Assembly: GCA_050633545.1 (NCBI GenBank)
Contig: JBOEGS010000001.1
Coordinates: 573,909 to 637,908, forward strand
Reading direction: 5' to 3'
DNA from: Litorivita sp050633545
GTDB taxonomy: Bacteria > Pseudomonadota > Alphaproteobacteria > Rhodobacterales > Rhodobacteraceae
DNA: 64,000 nucleotides
Numbering within the stretch: the stretch's first letter is position 1; every line of letters starts with the position of its first letter. The position numbers and the translations under genes were made by a program. The notes under the pieces are model-generated. The model was given only the letters and a program-made list of their open reading frames with translations, made no database searches and was not told where the DNA came from. Below are positions 8,293 through 17,745 of the stretch, one piece after another.

Positions 8293-9272
8293 AGGATTGC
8301 TCCCCGTTTTGCTCGGATATGTGTCAGCATCAACGCCAAGAAAACCCCGCCGCCGATCAGCTCAATGACCACTGTCAGCGGCGTCGCGAGGTGTAGCATG
8401 CGTTCCATCACGGTTTGCCCCCCGACCAAAGCCGCCGCACCGATCATCGCCGCACCGGGCAGCAGCACACCGTGGCGCGGCACCGGCAGAAACCTGTAGG
8501 CCATCGCGGTGACGATCAGCCCGAAAAAGCTCGACGGGCCGGACATGCCCGACGACATCGGCCCGACGAGCGCCGTCGCCGCCGCGACCAGCACACAGAT
8601 CACTACCAAGACCTGCCGTTGGCCGCGAACCGGATTTTCGCCCAAGGAGGCAGCGGCATCATGGCCCAGCGCCAAGACATCCAGCCGGTGCCGCATGACC
8701 CATGCCGCGCCCATAGCCGGCAAAGCCGCCGAGAGCGACAAGAGGAGCGAAAGCCCGTCGACATAGGTAAAACGCGCGAAGCTTGCCGCTTGCACCACCT
8801 GAAACTCGGTCGGATCGATCATGCGCTGTAGAAAGCTTGCCAAGGTGCGAATGAGCATCCCCAATACCACGCCTGACAGGACCATCCGCACCATATCCCC
8901 GCGCCCACCGCGGCGCAAAAGCGCAAAGAGGCCAAAGCCGAGCAGCGCCATCAAACCGGTGTTCAACGTAAAAAGCCCGACCGCTGGCAAAGCCGCCCGC
9001 CCCGCCGCGCCAAAGGCCCAGACCTGCACCGAGAGCACCAGCACAAACAAGGCATCGAACCCGAGGATCGAGGGGGTGAGGATGCGGTTATTTGTTATGG
9101 TTTGAAACAGAACCGTCGCTACCGACAAAGAGGCCCCGACCAACAGCAAGGCCGCCAGCCGCAGACCGCGAAAGGGCAGCAAAAAGTTCCATGATCCGAC
9201 CGCGCCAAACACCATGAAACCGGCGCAGGCCAATATCAAAAGCGCGAAAAGGAGCCATAACCGCTTAGGCAT
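8289..9272 (-). CDS. Iron-chelate ABC transporter permease (FecCD family, second subunit)
   Basis: A 327-residue polytopic protein of the FecCD/BtuC family with about nine to ten hydrophobic segments. It resembles the YclO/CeuC subtype (TVLFQTITNNRILTPSILGFDALFVL near residues 50-75). A Gly-rich loop (SSGMSGPSSFFGLIVT) lies in the last third where the ATPase docks. It overlaps the first permease by eight bases and the ATPase by four. Confidence 0.9.
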   Translation of the reverse strand: MPKRLWLLFALLILACAGFMVFGAVGSWNFLLPFRGLRLAALLLVGASLSVATVLFQTITNNRILTPSILGFDALFVLVLSVQVWAFGAAGRAALPAVGLFTLNTGLMALLGFGLFALLRRGGRGDMVRMVLSGVVLGMLIRTLASFLQRMIDPTEFQVVQAASFARFTYVDGLSLLLSLSAALPAMGAAWVMRHRLDVLALGHDAAASLGENPVRGQRQVLVVICVLVAAATALVGPMSSGMSGPSSFFGLIVTAMAYRFLPVPRHGVLLPGAAMIGAAALVGGQTVMERMLHLATPLTVVIELIGGGVFLALMLTHIRAKRGAIL

Positions 9273-10254
9273 GTCGCGGCTCCCACCACAGCAGGATCAA
9301 AAAGAGCAGCGCGCCAATCACGCCGACCATCGTCGCGACAGGGATTTCAAACGGGTGCCGGATCAACCGGCCCGCAATGTCCGCCGCAAGCACCAACCCC
9401 GCGCCCAAACAGGCAGCCACCGGCAAAGCGCCGCGCAAATTGTCTCCCATGCGCCGCGCCACCAGATTGGGCACCACAAGCCCGACAAAGGGGATCGCGC
9501 CCACCGTCACCACGACCACCGCCGTCGCCACCGACAGCACGATCAAACCGGCCGCCGTGACCCGCCTGACGTTGAGGCCAAGGCCCGTCGCGGCCTCCTG
9601 CCCCAAGCTCAGCAATGTCAGCCGGTCGGCAACCAGCCAGCTCACTGCGGCCGTCACGCCCGCAATCCACAAAAGCTCATAGCGGCCGCGCAGCACGCCG
9701 GACAATTCGCCGGTTAACCAGATACCCAAAAACTGCATGAGGTCGCCTTGATAAGCGACAAAGGTCACCGCCGCGCCGATCATGCCGCCGTAAACCAAGG
9801 CCACCAGCGGGATCAACAGCGGCTGGGTCGGGGGCAAAGCACGGATCAACCACATCAATCCTGCGCTGCCCAACAGGGCACAGACCGAGGCCAAAGCCAT
9901 CTTGGCCCAGATCGCGGATGCGGGGAACACCAACACCGCCAGCAATACCCCAAGCGCGGCGCTTTGTCCTGCGCCTGCGCTCATCGGCTCGACAAAGCGG
10001 TTGCGCGCAAGGATTTGCATGATTTGTCCAGTGACCGCCAATGATGCCCCTGCCAAAAGCGCGGCCAGACTGCGCGGCAAACGGCTTTCCAAGACCAGCG
10101 AGCGCGCGTGCGTATCGGACCACAGGTCGGCAAGTGAGATATCAACCACACCAACGAAAAGCGAGGCAAGGGCAAGAGCCGCCAAAGCCGCGCCCGCCGC
10201 GAACCACCGCAGGGCGCGCAAAGGGCGCAGTGATAACCGGTGGAGCGCGGTCAT
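9265..10254 (-). CDS. Iron-chelate ABC transporter permease (FecCD family, first subunit)
   Basis: A 329-residue polytopic FecCD protein. Family motifs include SRLPRSLAALLAGASLAVTG (about 57-76), the typical entry motif of this family, and GAIPFVGLVVPNLVARRMG in the C-terminal third, the ATPase-coupling loop. It pairs with the downstream permease as a heterodimer, as in YclN/YclO. It starts one base after the binding-protein stop. Confidence 0.92.
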   Translation of the reverse strand: MTALHRLSLRPLRALRWFAAGAALAALALASLFVGVVDISLADLWSDTHARSLVLESRLPRSLAALLAGASLAVTGQIMQILARNRFVEPMSAGAGQSAALGVLLAVLVFPASAIWAKMALASVCALLGSAGLMWLIRALPPTQPLLIPLVALVYGGMIGAAVTFVAYQGDLMQFLGIWLTGELSGVLRGRYELLWIAGVTAAVSWLVADRLTLLSLGQEAATGLGLNVRRVTAAGLIVLSVATAVVVVTVGAIPFVGLVVPNLVARRMGDNLRGALPVAACLGAGLVLAADIAGRLIRHPFEIPVATMVGVIGALLFLILLWWEPRHA

Positions 10255-10255
10255 T

Positions 10256-11164
10256 TTAGTTTTCGAGTGCTGCGATGATTTCGTCCATCGTGACGTTCAG
10301 CGCCTGCACCCCGCCGCCAGCGACATAAATCTCGGCAGCAGATAGGTAGATCACCCGCCCTGTGCGCGCCGCCTTGGTGCCCGCGATCAATGCGGTATCG
10401 AGCGTCGCCGCCGCATTGCCCATACCATTGGACACGGCCTGCCCGCGATCAATCACCAAAAGCACCTCGGGGTTCGCATCAGCGATATATTCGAACGAGA
10501 CGGCTTCGCCATGCGGCGAGGCCGCGATATCGGCTTTGGCGGCGCGCCAGCCCAGCGCCGTATGCAGCCAGCCAAAGCGGCTTTGCGGGCCAAAGACCGA
10601 TAGTTTGGGTCCGTTGGTCATCACGATCAAGGCCTTGCCTTCTTTGGCGACCAAGGCGCGGGCATGTTCTGTTTTGGCGCGCAAATCCTTTGCCAGAGCC
10701 GCCGCTTCGACGCTGCGCCCCGTGAGAACGCCAAAGGCATCAAGCCGCGCCAATCCGTCGCCGAGCGCATCGCGCCCCACAGACATATCCAGCACCGGCG
10801 CAATTTTTGACAGAGCGGCGGCATGGGTCTGGGCGCGCGCGCCTATCACGATGACATCCGGTGCCAGCGCCGCGATCTTCTCGAAGTCCGGCTCAAACAA
10901 CGACCCGACCGCAGGAACCGAGGCGACCTGCTCCTCAAGTGCTTTAACGAATAGCGGCTTCACCACCCCGTCGGGCACAACGCCCAACGCGAGAATCGTA
11001 TCGGCGCTGGCCGTGTCGAGAACGGCAATCCGTTCGGGAAGGTTTTCAAGCGTGACCGGCCCTTGGGCGGTGTCGATCTGCACCGGTCCGGCGAATGCCG
11101 CAGGTGCCACGAATAAGAGCAGCGAAAACAGACAGAATGCAAAAGAGTAAACGGCAGCGCGCAT
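10256..11164 (-). CDS. Periplasmic iron-chelate binding protein (type III, FatB/YclQ-like)
   Basis: A 302-residue substrate-binding protein. The start at 11164 was chosen over an upstream in-frame ATG (11299) because it gives a signal peptide (MRAAVYSFAFCLFSLLLFVA, cleaved near AFA) and has a GGAGA ribosome site about seven bases upstream. The mature part has the two-lobe fold of helical-backbone binding proteins: ERIAVLDTASADTILALGV, then FEPDFEKIAALAPDVIVIGA, then FEYIADANPEVLLVIDRG. It resembles proteins for petrobactin or catecholate siderophores more than haem binders. First gene of the importer operon, divergent from the DUF2218 gene. Confidence 0.9.
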   Translation of the reverse strand: MRAAVYSFAFCLFSLLLFVAPAAFAGPVQIDTAQGPVTLENLPERIAVLDTASADTILALGVVPDGVVKPLFVKALEEQVASVPAVGSLFEPDFEKIAALAPDVIVIGARAQTHAAALSKIAPVLDMSVGRDALGDGLARLDAFGVLTGRSVEAAALAKDLRAKTEHARALVAKEGKALIVMTNGPKLSVFGPQSRFGWLHTALGWRAAKADIAASPHGEAVSFEYIADANPEVLLVIDRGQAVSNGMGNAAATLDTALIAGTKAARTGRVIYLSAAEIYVAGGGVQALNVTMDEIIAALEN

Positions 11165-11313
11165 GAGACATCTCCGAAGGTTGCCCAGCATGGGCGACAA
11201 GGTGCGGGAAAATGGCTGACGGTTTAGCGCTGGCTGATCGCGGGCTTGGTAATCCGTTGCGCCGCAGGGGTCAACCGAATAACCTACAAAAAGAATCAAC
11301 TATAGGATTGGCA

Positions 11314-11595
11314 ATGCTCACCTCCGACGCATATTTCAGCACGCCCAATGGGGCGAAATACCTCCAACAGCTTTGCAAGCATTTCGCACATAAGGTCGAG
11401 GTGGAGTATAATGATACCGAAGGCCGCGCGGCGCTGCCGCCCGGACCGGCGCAACTGCGCACGGATGCGCAGGGCTTGTCGGTCACGGTAAGCGCGCAAG
11501 ACGAACAGGGGTTGAAGGTGGCGCAATATATCATCGACGATCACCTTAAACGCTTCGCATTTCGGGAAAACTTCACGCAGATGGCGTGGAGTTAA
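11314..11595 (+). CDS. DUF2218 family protein
   Basis: A 93-residue soluble protein recognisable as DUF2218 (STPNGAKYLQQLCKHFAHKV near the N-terminus, GAKYL and LKRFAF motifs). The biochemical role is unknown; members are repeatedly found beside siderophore uptake or reductase genes and are thought to take part in intracellular iron handling. It is divergent from the siderophore-binding protein gene here, which fits. A TATAGG -10-like hexamer lies only seven bases before the ATG and no Shine-Dalgarno is visible, so the transcript may be leaderless. Confidence 0.8.
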   Translation: MLTSDAYFSTPNGAKYLQQLCKHFAHKVEVEYNDTEGRAALPPGPAQLRTDAQGLSVTVSAQDEQGLKVAQYIIDDHLKRFAFRENFTQMAWS

Positions 11596-12144
11596 CCCCT
11601 GAGCTACCTGCCACAGATTTAGGGCATTGCGGCGCGCACCCCCAACTTCGCGCGCTGCGCGCTGGTCGAGCTATCAAAGCGACATCGCGCCTTGCCCTCT
11701 CGCGCACCAAGAAACTGCTTCAAGGTTTAGCGGTTTGGCGCTCGATACATGCGCGGTGCAGCAGCAAAACCTGCGCCGCCGAAACTGCGCCGAGGCCGCG
11801 CCCGAAAGCCGCTCGACCCCACTCAGGCACCGCGAAACACCGATTGTTTTCAGGGTCTAACCTGCCCGGCGCCTCGCACGGATCACGCCGCCGCCGAAAG
11901 ACTTGCGCCGCAAACCGCCCCTGCGGGCACCGTTTCCGCGCCCCTCCAAAGACATCTACAAACCACGCTTTGCGCCCCGCGCGCGGGGCCAAGTTTTACG
12001 CCGCTTTAACACACAAAGACCTATGCCCGAAGGGACCGGCGGACCATGGCGCGCCGCGCTGCCTTCTGCATTGATTGAAGCGGTGCTGCGCTTCCTTTAA
12101 GCCGGACACGTCAAACCAAGACCCAAGCCTACGAAGGGGCTGCG
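11596..12144. other. Long intergenic region, no recognisable gene
   Basis: About 550 bases of GC-rich sequence. Open frames here have low-complexity Arg/Pro/Ala translations without motifs or ribosome sites, and I see no RNA gene. A six-base-pair hairpin (GAAGCG 12077-12082 with CGCTTC 12089-12094, followed by CTTT) could be a weak terminator. The promoter for the following fusion gene should lie here but no clear hexamers were found. Confidence 0.5.
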
Positions 12145-15027
12145 ATGAAACGGCTGTTTGTGCATATCGGCACACATAAGACGGGGACAACCTCGATCCA
12201 GTATGCCTTATCGCGGGCTGACGTTGCTTTGGCCCAGCAGGGGGTGTTCTACCCGCCGCTCTATGCCAACCCCAACAATCCCGGCCATCATTTCATGGTG
12301 CTCGAGCCATCCGCAAACGCCGCCGCGCCGCATCGCGCATTGATCCAAGCCATCGATGACGCGCCCGCCGAGACGGTGATCGTGAGCACCGAATTGCTGT
12401 CGGTGATCGATCCCGCGCAGGTCGCGGCGCTCACGGATCGCTATGAGACCACTGTGGTATCCCTGCTGCGCCGGCAGGACGATTACATCGAAAGCATGTA
12501 TCGCGAGCTTTGCAAATCTTCCTATTGCGCGCTCGAGCCGGAGGAGTTCGTCGACACCGTCCTGCGCCGCGACCCGTTATTGATATTCAGCGATTTCAAA
12601 GGCGTCGACTTGCGCGCCCCGCTGCCCGCCGATTACGAGCGCCTGATCGCCAGCTATGCGGATTTGGTCGGCGAAGAGCGAGTTCTGGCCATTCCTTACG
12701 ACGATCCGGCCTTCGGGGTCGATGCGGTGGACCGCTTTGGCAAAGCCCTCGGGATCAAGATACCACAGCCTGCGGGCGGGCCGCGAAACGTCAGCTTTTC
12801 GCCCGAAATCGTCACCGTGCGGCGGATGCTCGACGCAACTTTGCCGGACGAGGAAAAACTGGCGCTGCGCGGGGCGTTCTGGAAGGTCAATCGCGCCGTT
12901 GCGAACGAGCAGCGCGGGCAAAACCTGCTCGGCACCGAGGTGCGGCGTCGGATCATGGAACATTACGCCGCCTCGAACGCCCGATTGCGCGCGCGGTTTA
13001 TCCCTCATGCGACCACAGGGTGGCTGGCCGATCCGGATGCGGCGGCGGCCTCGGTCCATGCCGTAGAGGCCACACCGCCCAGCGCCGCGCGCAGCCTTGA
13101 ATTGGTGCAGCAGGTTATGGCCGCGCGGGCCCAAGGCGAGGCCTCTGCGCCCGTCCCCGCCGACGAGACCAAAGCCCGTCACACCCCCCCGCCGCGCCCC
13201 GCGCCGCAAGCCGCCAAGACGGCTCCCGCGCCGCATCGGGCGGCGCCGCGCCAAGGCGGGATCGAGCACATCGGATTGAATTTCGAAACCATCAGCAGAT
13301 TGCTCGACGATCCCGAACGGCTGGCGACCTATATGGATGTGATCGCCGAATGCGGGCTTAATGCGATCCGGTTGCCGTTTTATTGGCGGCATCTGGTGCA
13401 ATACTCCGACCGCGGCGCAATGGTTCTCAACGAGGGGCTGGTCAATCATTACCATGCCTTCGTCGATCTCTTGCCCAAGCATATCCAGATCACCGCAGTG
13501 ATCATGAATTGCCATCCCGAAGTGGCCCGATGGACCTATCTGGGCGAGGTGGATTTTGCCGAGAAATACGCTGAATATGTCACGGCTTTGGCCCAAAACT
13601 TCGGGTTTATCGACGATTTCGAGCTGTGGAACGAACCCAATGCCTCGGATTTCTACATCTCGGTCAAGGCAGAGGACGGCACCCATCGCCCGTGGACCGG
13701 CGCGGAATATGTTGACATGGTGCTGCGCCCTGGCGTGCAGAGCCTCAAGGCGGCGGGCTTTGCGGGCAAGATTTGCGGCGTGAGCTTTGCCGAAAACGGT
13801 CTTGTCGGCCATGATGCGCGCACCCGCCCCGCCTTTGCCAATACGCTGCACGAATACCGCGAGGAATTTGCCGCCGAGTTTGCCGATAATGCGGGTCACG
13901 ACGGGTTCTACTTCATTCCCGATTTCGCCAGACAAGTCTTCGCCGCTCTGGCGGTGCGCGACCCCGACCATCGCGAAATGCCCTTCGACGCGTTCGGCCT
14001 CCACCCCTACCCCTACTTCGGCGAGGCGCCCGACGGGTTTGCCGCCCATAGCTGGCAATTGACCCAAGCCTTTCGCGGCGCGGCGGCGCAGGCGGGATTG
14101 GGCGATCTGCCGCTATGGATCACCGAGGTTGGCGCGCGTTCGCTCGATCTGGCGCAGAACTATGATTTTGATGCGATGACGCAGGCCGATTTCGTCAGCA
14201 GCTTCATGGGCGACGCCGCCCAAGACAGCGCCGTCCAAAAGGTATTTTGGTATAAATACCGCGATGAAGATTGGGATTTGAAACAGGAAAAATCCTTTGG
14301 CCTTGTCGATCATGAAGGGCGCAAGAAACCCGCCTACTATAGCTTCCGGCGGCGGTGTCTGGATTACACCGCGCCCGATGCGCTGCGCAGCTTGCAAGAT
14401 GATTTCGGCGCGGGTGCGGTGTTGCACTGTAATAGCGTCGACGCCTCGTTCTGGAGCGTCGAGAAAACCGAACCTTTCGCCTATGCAATACCGGCCCATA
14501 CAAACGCAGGCGACGGCAGCGCGCTGTTGATCTCTCCGGGGCGCGCGCTGGGTAGCCGTTTTCGCATCGAGACCAAACGCCATCTGGCCGCAGACCGGAG
14601 CAACCAGCTGACTGCGCGGCTCAGGTTTCGCGTCAAACCGATTGACCAAGAAAGCCAGATGATGGGTCTGGGATTTCAAATCCTGAATTTGGCGGACCCG
14701 CAAAACGGGTTGTTTTTGCGGGTGAAAATCGTTGGCCGCAGCGGCGCCTTGGCCTTTGAATTTGGCACGCGCGAGGCCGCCATGCAGCCGGTTGGCGAGG
14801 CCTATACCGACGATCCGACCGGATTTTGCGAGCTACGCCTGACCACGGCGGCAGGCATGGTGCATCTGAGCTGTCTGGATGCGCAAGGCCGCGTGATTTT
14901 CAAGGCTGATCTATGCACCGCGGCCGAGGTTTTCTTGGGCCGCCGCTTGCGCGGGGCGATTGACGTCTCGCGCCTGCAAGGCCCGATCCATTTCATCGAA
15001 CTGAGCCATTTTTCGATGCTGCGCTAG
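12145..15027 (+). CDS. Fusion protein: PAPS-type sulfotransferase domain plus clan GH-A glycoside hydrolase
   Basis: A 960-residue protein with three parts. Residues 1 to about 300 look like a carbohydrate sulfotransferase: the N-terminal HIGTHKTGTTSIQ is the PAPS 5'-phosphosulfate loop, followed by typical YFFP-like and EDYIESMYRE stretches. A Pro/Ala linker spans about 333-371. Residues about 372-740 form a TIM-barrel glycosidase with WNEPN (acid/base Glu497) and WITEVG (nucleophile Glu661), the arrangement of clan GH-A families such as GH5 or GH39. Residues about 745-960 look like a beta-sandwich, possibly a carbohydrate-binding domain. No signal peptide is present, so it should be cytoplasmic unless exported unusually. 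Likely substrate is a capsule or exopolysaccharide, but no such gene cluster lies beside it. The next gene, nadA, is unrelated in function. Confidence 0.82.
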   Translation: MKRLFVHIGTHKTGTTSIQYALSRADVALAQQGVFYPPLYANPNNPGHHFMVLEPSANAAAPHRALIQAIDDAPAETVIVSTELLSVIDPAQVAALTDRYETTVVSLLRRQDDYIESMYRELCKSSYCALEPEEFVDTVLRRDPLLIFSDFKGVDLRAPLPADYERLIASYADLVGEERVLAIPYDDPAFGVDAVDRFGKALGIKIPQPAGGPRNVSFSPEIVTVRRMLDATLPDEEKLALRGAFWKVNRAVANEQRGQNLLGTEVRRRIMEHYAASNARLRARFIPHATTGWLADPDAAAASVHAVEATPPSAARSLELVQQVMAARAQGEASAPVPADETKARHTPPPRPAPQAAKTAPAPHRAAPRQGGIEHIGLNFETISRLLDDPERLATYMDVIAECGLNAIRLPFYWRHLVQYSDRGAMVLNEGLVNHYHAFVDLLPKHIQITAVIMNCHPEVARWTYLGEVDFAEKYAEYVTALAQNFGFIDDFELWNEPNASDFYISVKAEDGTHRPWTGAEYVDMVLRPGVQSLKAAGFAGKICGVSFAENGLVGHDARTRPAFANTLHEYREEFAAEFADNAGHDGFYFIPDFARQVFAALAVRDPDHREMPFDAFGLHPYPYFGEAPDGFAAHSWQLTQAFRGAAAQAGLGDLPLWITEVGARSLDLAQNYDFDAMTQADFVSSFMGDAAQDSAVQKVFWYKYRDEDWDLKQEKSFGLVDHEGRKKPAYYSFRRRCLDYTAPDALRSLQDDFGAGAVLHCNSVDASFWSVEKTEPFAYAIPAHTNAGDGSALLISPGRALGSRFRIETKRHLAADRSNQLTARLRFRVKPIDQESQMMGLGFQILNLADPQNGLFLRVKIVGRSGALAFEFGTREAAMQPVGEAYTDDPTGFCELRLTTAAGMVHLSCLDAQGRVIFKADLCTAAEVFLGRRLRGAIDVSRLQGPIHFIELSHFSMLR

Positions 15028-15122
15028 CCGCAAGGCCGCGCGCAACGCCGCGTCGGCGCTTTTAACCCCTTTGCAAGCTTGATAGAGTTGCTCAACCGCA
15101 CGTTCATCGAAAAGGGCAACCT

Positions 15123-16172
15123 ATGCTTGATATGCCGAAACTTCGCGCCACTTTGGCCGAGACCTACGACCTCGCGCCGAATGTCGATTTGGCCGCTTCG
15201 ATGCAAAGCACCTATGAGAAGATGGACAGGGTTGTCTCGCCCGCCGATTGGGCGATCTATGCCCCCTATGTCAAAGCGATCAATGATCTCAAACGCGAGA
15301 GAAACGCGGTGATTTTGGGCCATAATTACATGACTCCCGAAATTTTCCACGGCGTGTCGGATTTCGTCGGCGACAGTTTGCAACTGGCGATGAAGGCCAC
15401 CGATGTGGACGCCGATATCATCGTGCAGGGCGGCGTGCATTTCATGGCCGAGACCAGCAAGATCCTCAGCCCCGAAAAAATGGTGCTCATGCCCGATATG
15501 GCGGCAGGGTGCAGCCTTGCCGAATCCATCACCGCCGAGGGCGTGGCCGAGATGCGCGCCAAATACCCCGGCGCGCCGGTGGTCTCTTACGTCAACACCA
15601 CCGCCGAGGTCAAAGCCGCCTCCGACATCTGCTGCACCTCGTCGAATGCGGTGCAGATCGTCGATGCGATGGAGAGCGATACGGTCATCATGACGCCGGA
15701 CCAGTTTTTGGCCCAGAACGTCGCCAATCTGTCGAAGAAAAAGGTCGTCTATTGGGCGGGCTCTTGCATCGTGCACGAGCTTTACACCGCCGAGGATTTG
15801 CGCGCCTACCGCGAGAGCGATCCGCAGGTCAAGATCATCGCCCACCCTGAATGCACCCCCGCCGTGGTGGCCGAGGCCGATTTCACCGGCTCGACCAGCG
15901 GCATCATCAATTGGGTGCATGAGAACAAACCGGCCAAGGCGATGTTGGTGACCGAATGCTCGATGGCGTCGAATATTGCCGATGAATTGCCCGAGGTGGA
16001 ATTTGCCAAACCGTGCAACATGTGCCCCTTCATGAAGAAAATCAGTCTGGAGAAAATTCTCTATGTGCTGCACACGCTCGACAATCAGGTCGAGGTCGAT
16101 GAAGAGGTCGCCGCCAAGGCGCGCATTTCGGTGCAGCGGATGATCGATCTGTCGCGCAAGCTCGGCCTGTGA
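15123..16172 (+). CDS. nadA: Quinolinate synthase NadA
   Basis: NadA condenses iminoaspartate with dihydroxyacetone phosphate to quinolinate, the first ring compound of NAD synthesis, using a 4Fe-4S cluster. The 349-residue protein has the three cluster cysteines in family positions: Cys130 (GCSLAES), Cys215 (GSCIVHE) and Cys301 (NMCPFMKK). HNYMTPEI and YVNTTAEVKA substrate motifs are also present. It is followed after seven bases by nadB and then nadC, the classical operon, with NadB supplying the unstable iminoaspartate. Confidence 0.97.
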   Translation: MLDMPKLRATLAETYDLAPNVDLAASMQSTYEKMDRVVSPADWAIYAPYVKAINDLKRERNAVILGHNYMTPEIFHGVSDFVGDSLQLAMKATDVDADIIVQGGVHFMAETSKILSPEKMVLMPDMAAGCSLAESITAEGVAEMRAKYPGAPVVSYVNTTAEVKAASDICCTSSNAVQIVDAMESDTVIMTPDQFLAQNVANLSKKKVVYWAGSCIVHELYTAEDLRAYRESDPQVKIIAHPECTPAVVAEADFTGSTSGIINWVHENKPAKAMLVTECSMASNIADELPEVEFAKPCNMCPFMKKISLEKILYVLHTLDNQVEVDEEVAAKARISVQRMIDLSRKLGL

Positions 16173-16179
16173 CCGGGCC

Positions 16180-17745
16180 ATGAAAGAGGTCAAAACCGAC
16201 CGGATCGTCATCATCGGCGCGGGGCTTGGTGCGCTCTATGCGGCGCTCGAACTTGCGCCTTTGCCCGTTGCGATGATCTCTCCCGAGACGCTCGGCGGGG
16301 GGGCCAGTTCGGCTTGGGCGCAGGGCGGCGTTGCGGCGGCGATGGCCGATAAGGACAGCCCTGCCTCCCACGCGACCGACACCATCCGCGTCGGCGCGGG
16401 GATCGTGGTGCCCGAGGTGGCGCAATTGGTGACCAATGAGGCGCGCAACCATATTCTGGAGCTGACCGACCTTGGCACGCCCTTCGACCGCTCAGGCGCG
16501 GGGGACTATGTGTTGTCGCGCGAGGCGGCCCATAGCTTTGCCCGCGTCGTGCGCGTCAAGGGCGATCAGGCGGGCGCGGCCATCATGGCGGCCTTGATCG
16601 AACAGGTGCGCGCGGCGCCTTCGGTGCAGGTGCTCGAAGGCACGATGGCGTTGGGGATCGAGACCCGCGAGGGCGATGTGACCGGCATCGAAATCCAAGC
16701 CTCGGGCGAGGCGCGCTCTGCGCCGGTGATGTTGCGCGGGGCGGCCTATCTGTTTGCGGGGGGCGGCTCGGGCGGGCTTTATGCGCTGACCACCAACCCG
16801 CCGCGCATTCGCGGGCAGGTGATCGGCATGGCCGCGCGGGCGGGCGCGGTGATTGCGGACGCCGAATTTGTGCAATTCCACCCCACGGCGATGGACGTGG
16901 GCGAAGACCCTGCGCCTTTGGCCACCGAGGCCCTGCGCGGCGAGGGGGCGATTTTGATCAATGCCGCGGGCGAGCGGTTTATGACCGGCGTGCATCCCGA
17001 TGCCGAATTGGCCCCGCGCGATGTGGTCGCGCGCGAGATTTACGCGCAAACCCAAGCGGGCAAGCGCCCGATGCTCGACACCCGCGCCGCGCTCGGCGAG
17101 CGGATCAAAACCCTCTACCCCTCGGTCGCCAGCGCTTGCGCGCGCAATGGCATCGACCCCGCGACCATGCCGATCCCCATCTCGGCGGCGGCGCATTATC
17201 ACATGGGCGGGATCGCTACGGATGTGTTTGGCCGCGCCTCGCTGGGCAATCTTTGGGTCTGCGGCGAGGCCTCTTCGACCGGCCTGCACGGGGCCAATCG
17301 CCTTGCCTCGAACGGGCTGCTCGAAGCGCTGGTCTATGCGCGCATCTGCGCCGCCGATATCGCCGGACGCGTCGCGCCCAATGCCGCCCCCGAGATCACG
17401 CTCGCGTTTGACGGCGGCGGCCGCGCCCCCGACCCGAGCGCCGTGGCCAAGCTGCGCGCGGTTATGACGGCCAATGTCGGCGTGGTGCGCACCGATGCAG
17501 GATTGCGCAGCGCGCTGCGCGAGATTGCCGCGCTCGAACAGGCCCACGGCGACAGCCCCGATTTCGCCAATATGTGCGCCACCGCCACCTTGATCGCGGC
17601 CTGCGCATGGGTGCGCAAGGAGAGCCGCGGCGCACATGAACGCACCGATCACCCCGAGATGCTTGCAGGGGTCGGCAAACGTTCGATGATGACATTGACC
17701 GAGGCGCGCGCCCTGCGCGCCCAAGCTTGCGAGGATACGCTATGA
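16180..17745 (+). CDS. nadB: L-aspartate oxidase NadB
   Basis: A FAD enzyme oxidising L-aspartate to iminoaspartate for NadA. The 521-residue protein has an N-terminal dinucleotide fold (IVIIGAGLGALYAALEL). SSAWAQGGVAAA is typical of this family. HPTAMD and the AAHYHMGGIATD region form the active site, and GEASSTGLHGANRLASNGLLE is the C-terminal flavin loop. A helical C-terminal domain ends near TLTEARAL. Its stop overlaps the nadC start (ATGA). The length and motifs are complete. Confidence 0.96.
   Translation: MKEVKTDRIVIIGAGLGALYAALELAPLPVAMISPETLGGGASSAWAQGGVAAAMADKDSPASHATDTIRVGAGIVVPEVAQLVTNEARNHILELTDLGTPFDRSGAGDYVLSREAAHSFARVVRVKGDQAGAAIMAALIEQVRAAPSVQVLEGTMALGIETREGDVTGIEIQASGEARSAPVMLRGAAYLFAGGGSGGLYALTTNPPRIRGQVIGMAARAGAVIADAEFVQFHPTAMDVGEDPAPLATEALRGEGAILINAAGERFMTGVHPDAELAPRDVVAREIYAQTQAGKRPMLDTRAALGERIKTLYPSVASACARNGIDPATMPIPISAAAHYHMGGIATDVFGRASLGNLWVCGEASSTGLHGANRLASNGLLEALVYARICAADIAGRVAPNAAPEITLAFDGGGRAPDPSAVAKLRAVMTANVGVVRTDAGLRSALREIAALEQAHGDSPDFANMCATATLIAACAWVRKESRGAHERTDHPEMLAGVGKRSMMTLTEARALRAQACEDTL

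Noticed and set aside
11586..12074. Plus-strand open frame of 162 codons in the 11.6-12.1 kb intergenic region
   Set aside because: Low-complexity Ala/Arg/Pro translation, no ribosome site and no motif; likely random in GC-rich DNA.
15024..16214. Minus-strand open frame over nadA
   Set aside because: Antisense shadow of NadA with His/Gly/Asp-rich composition.
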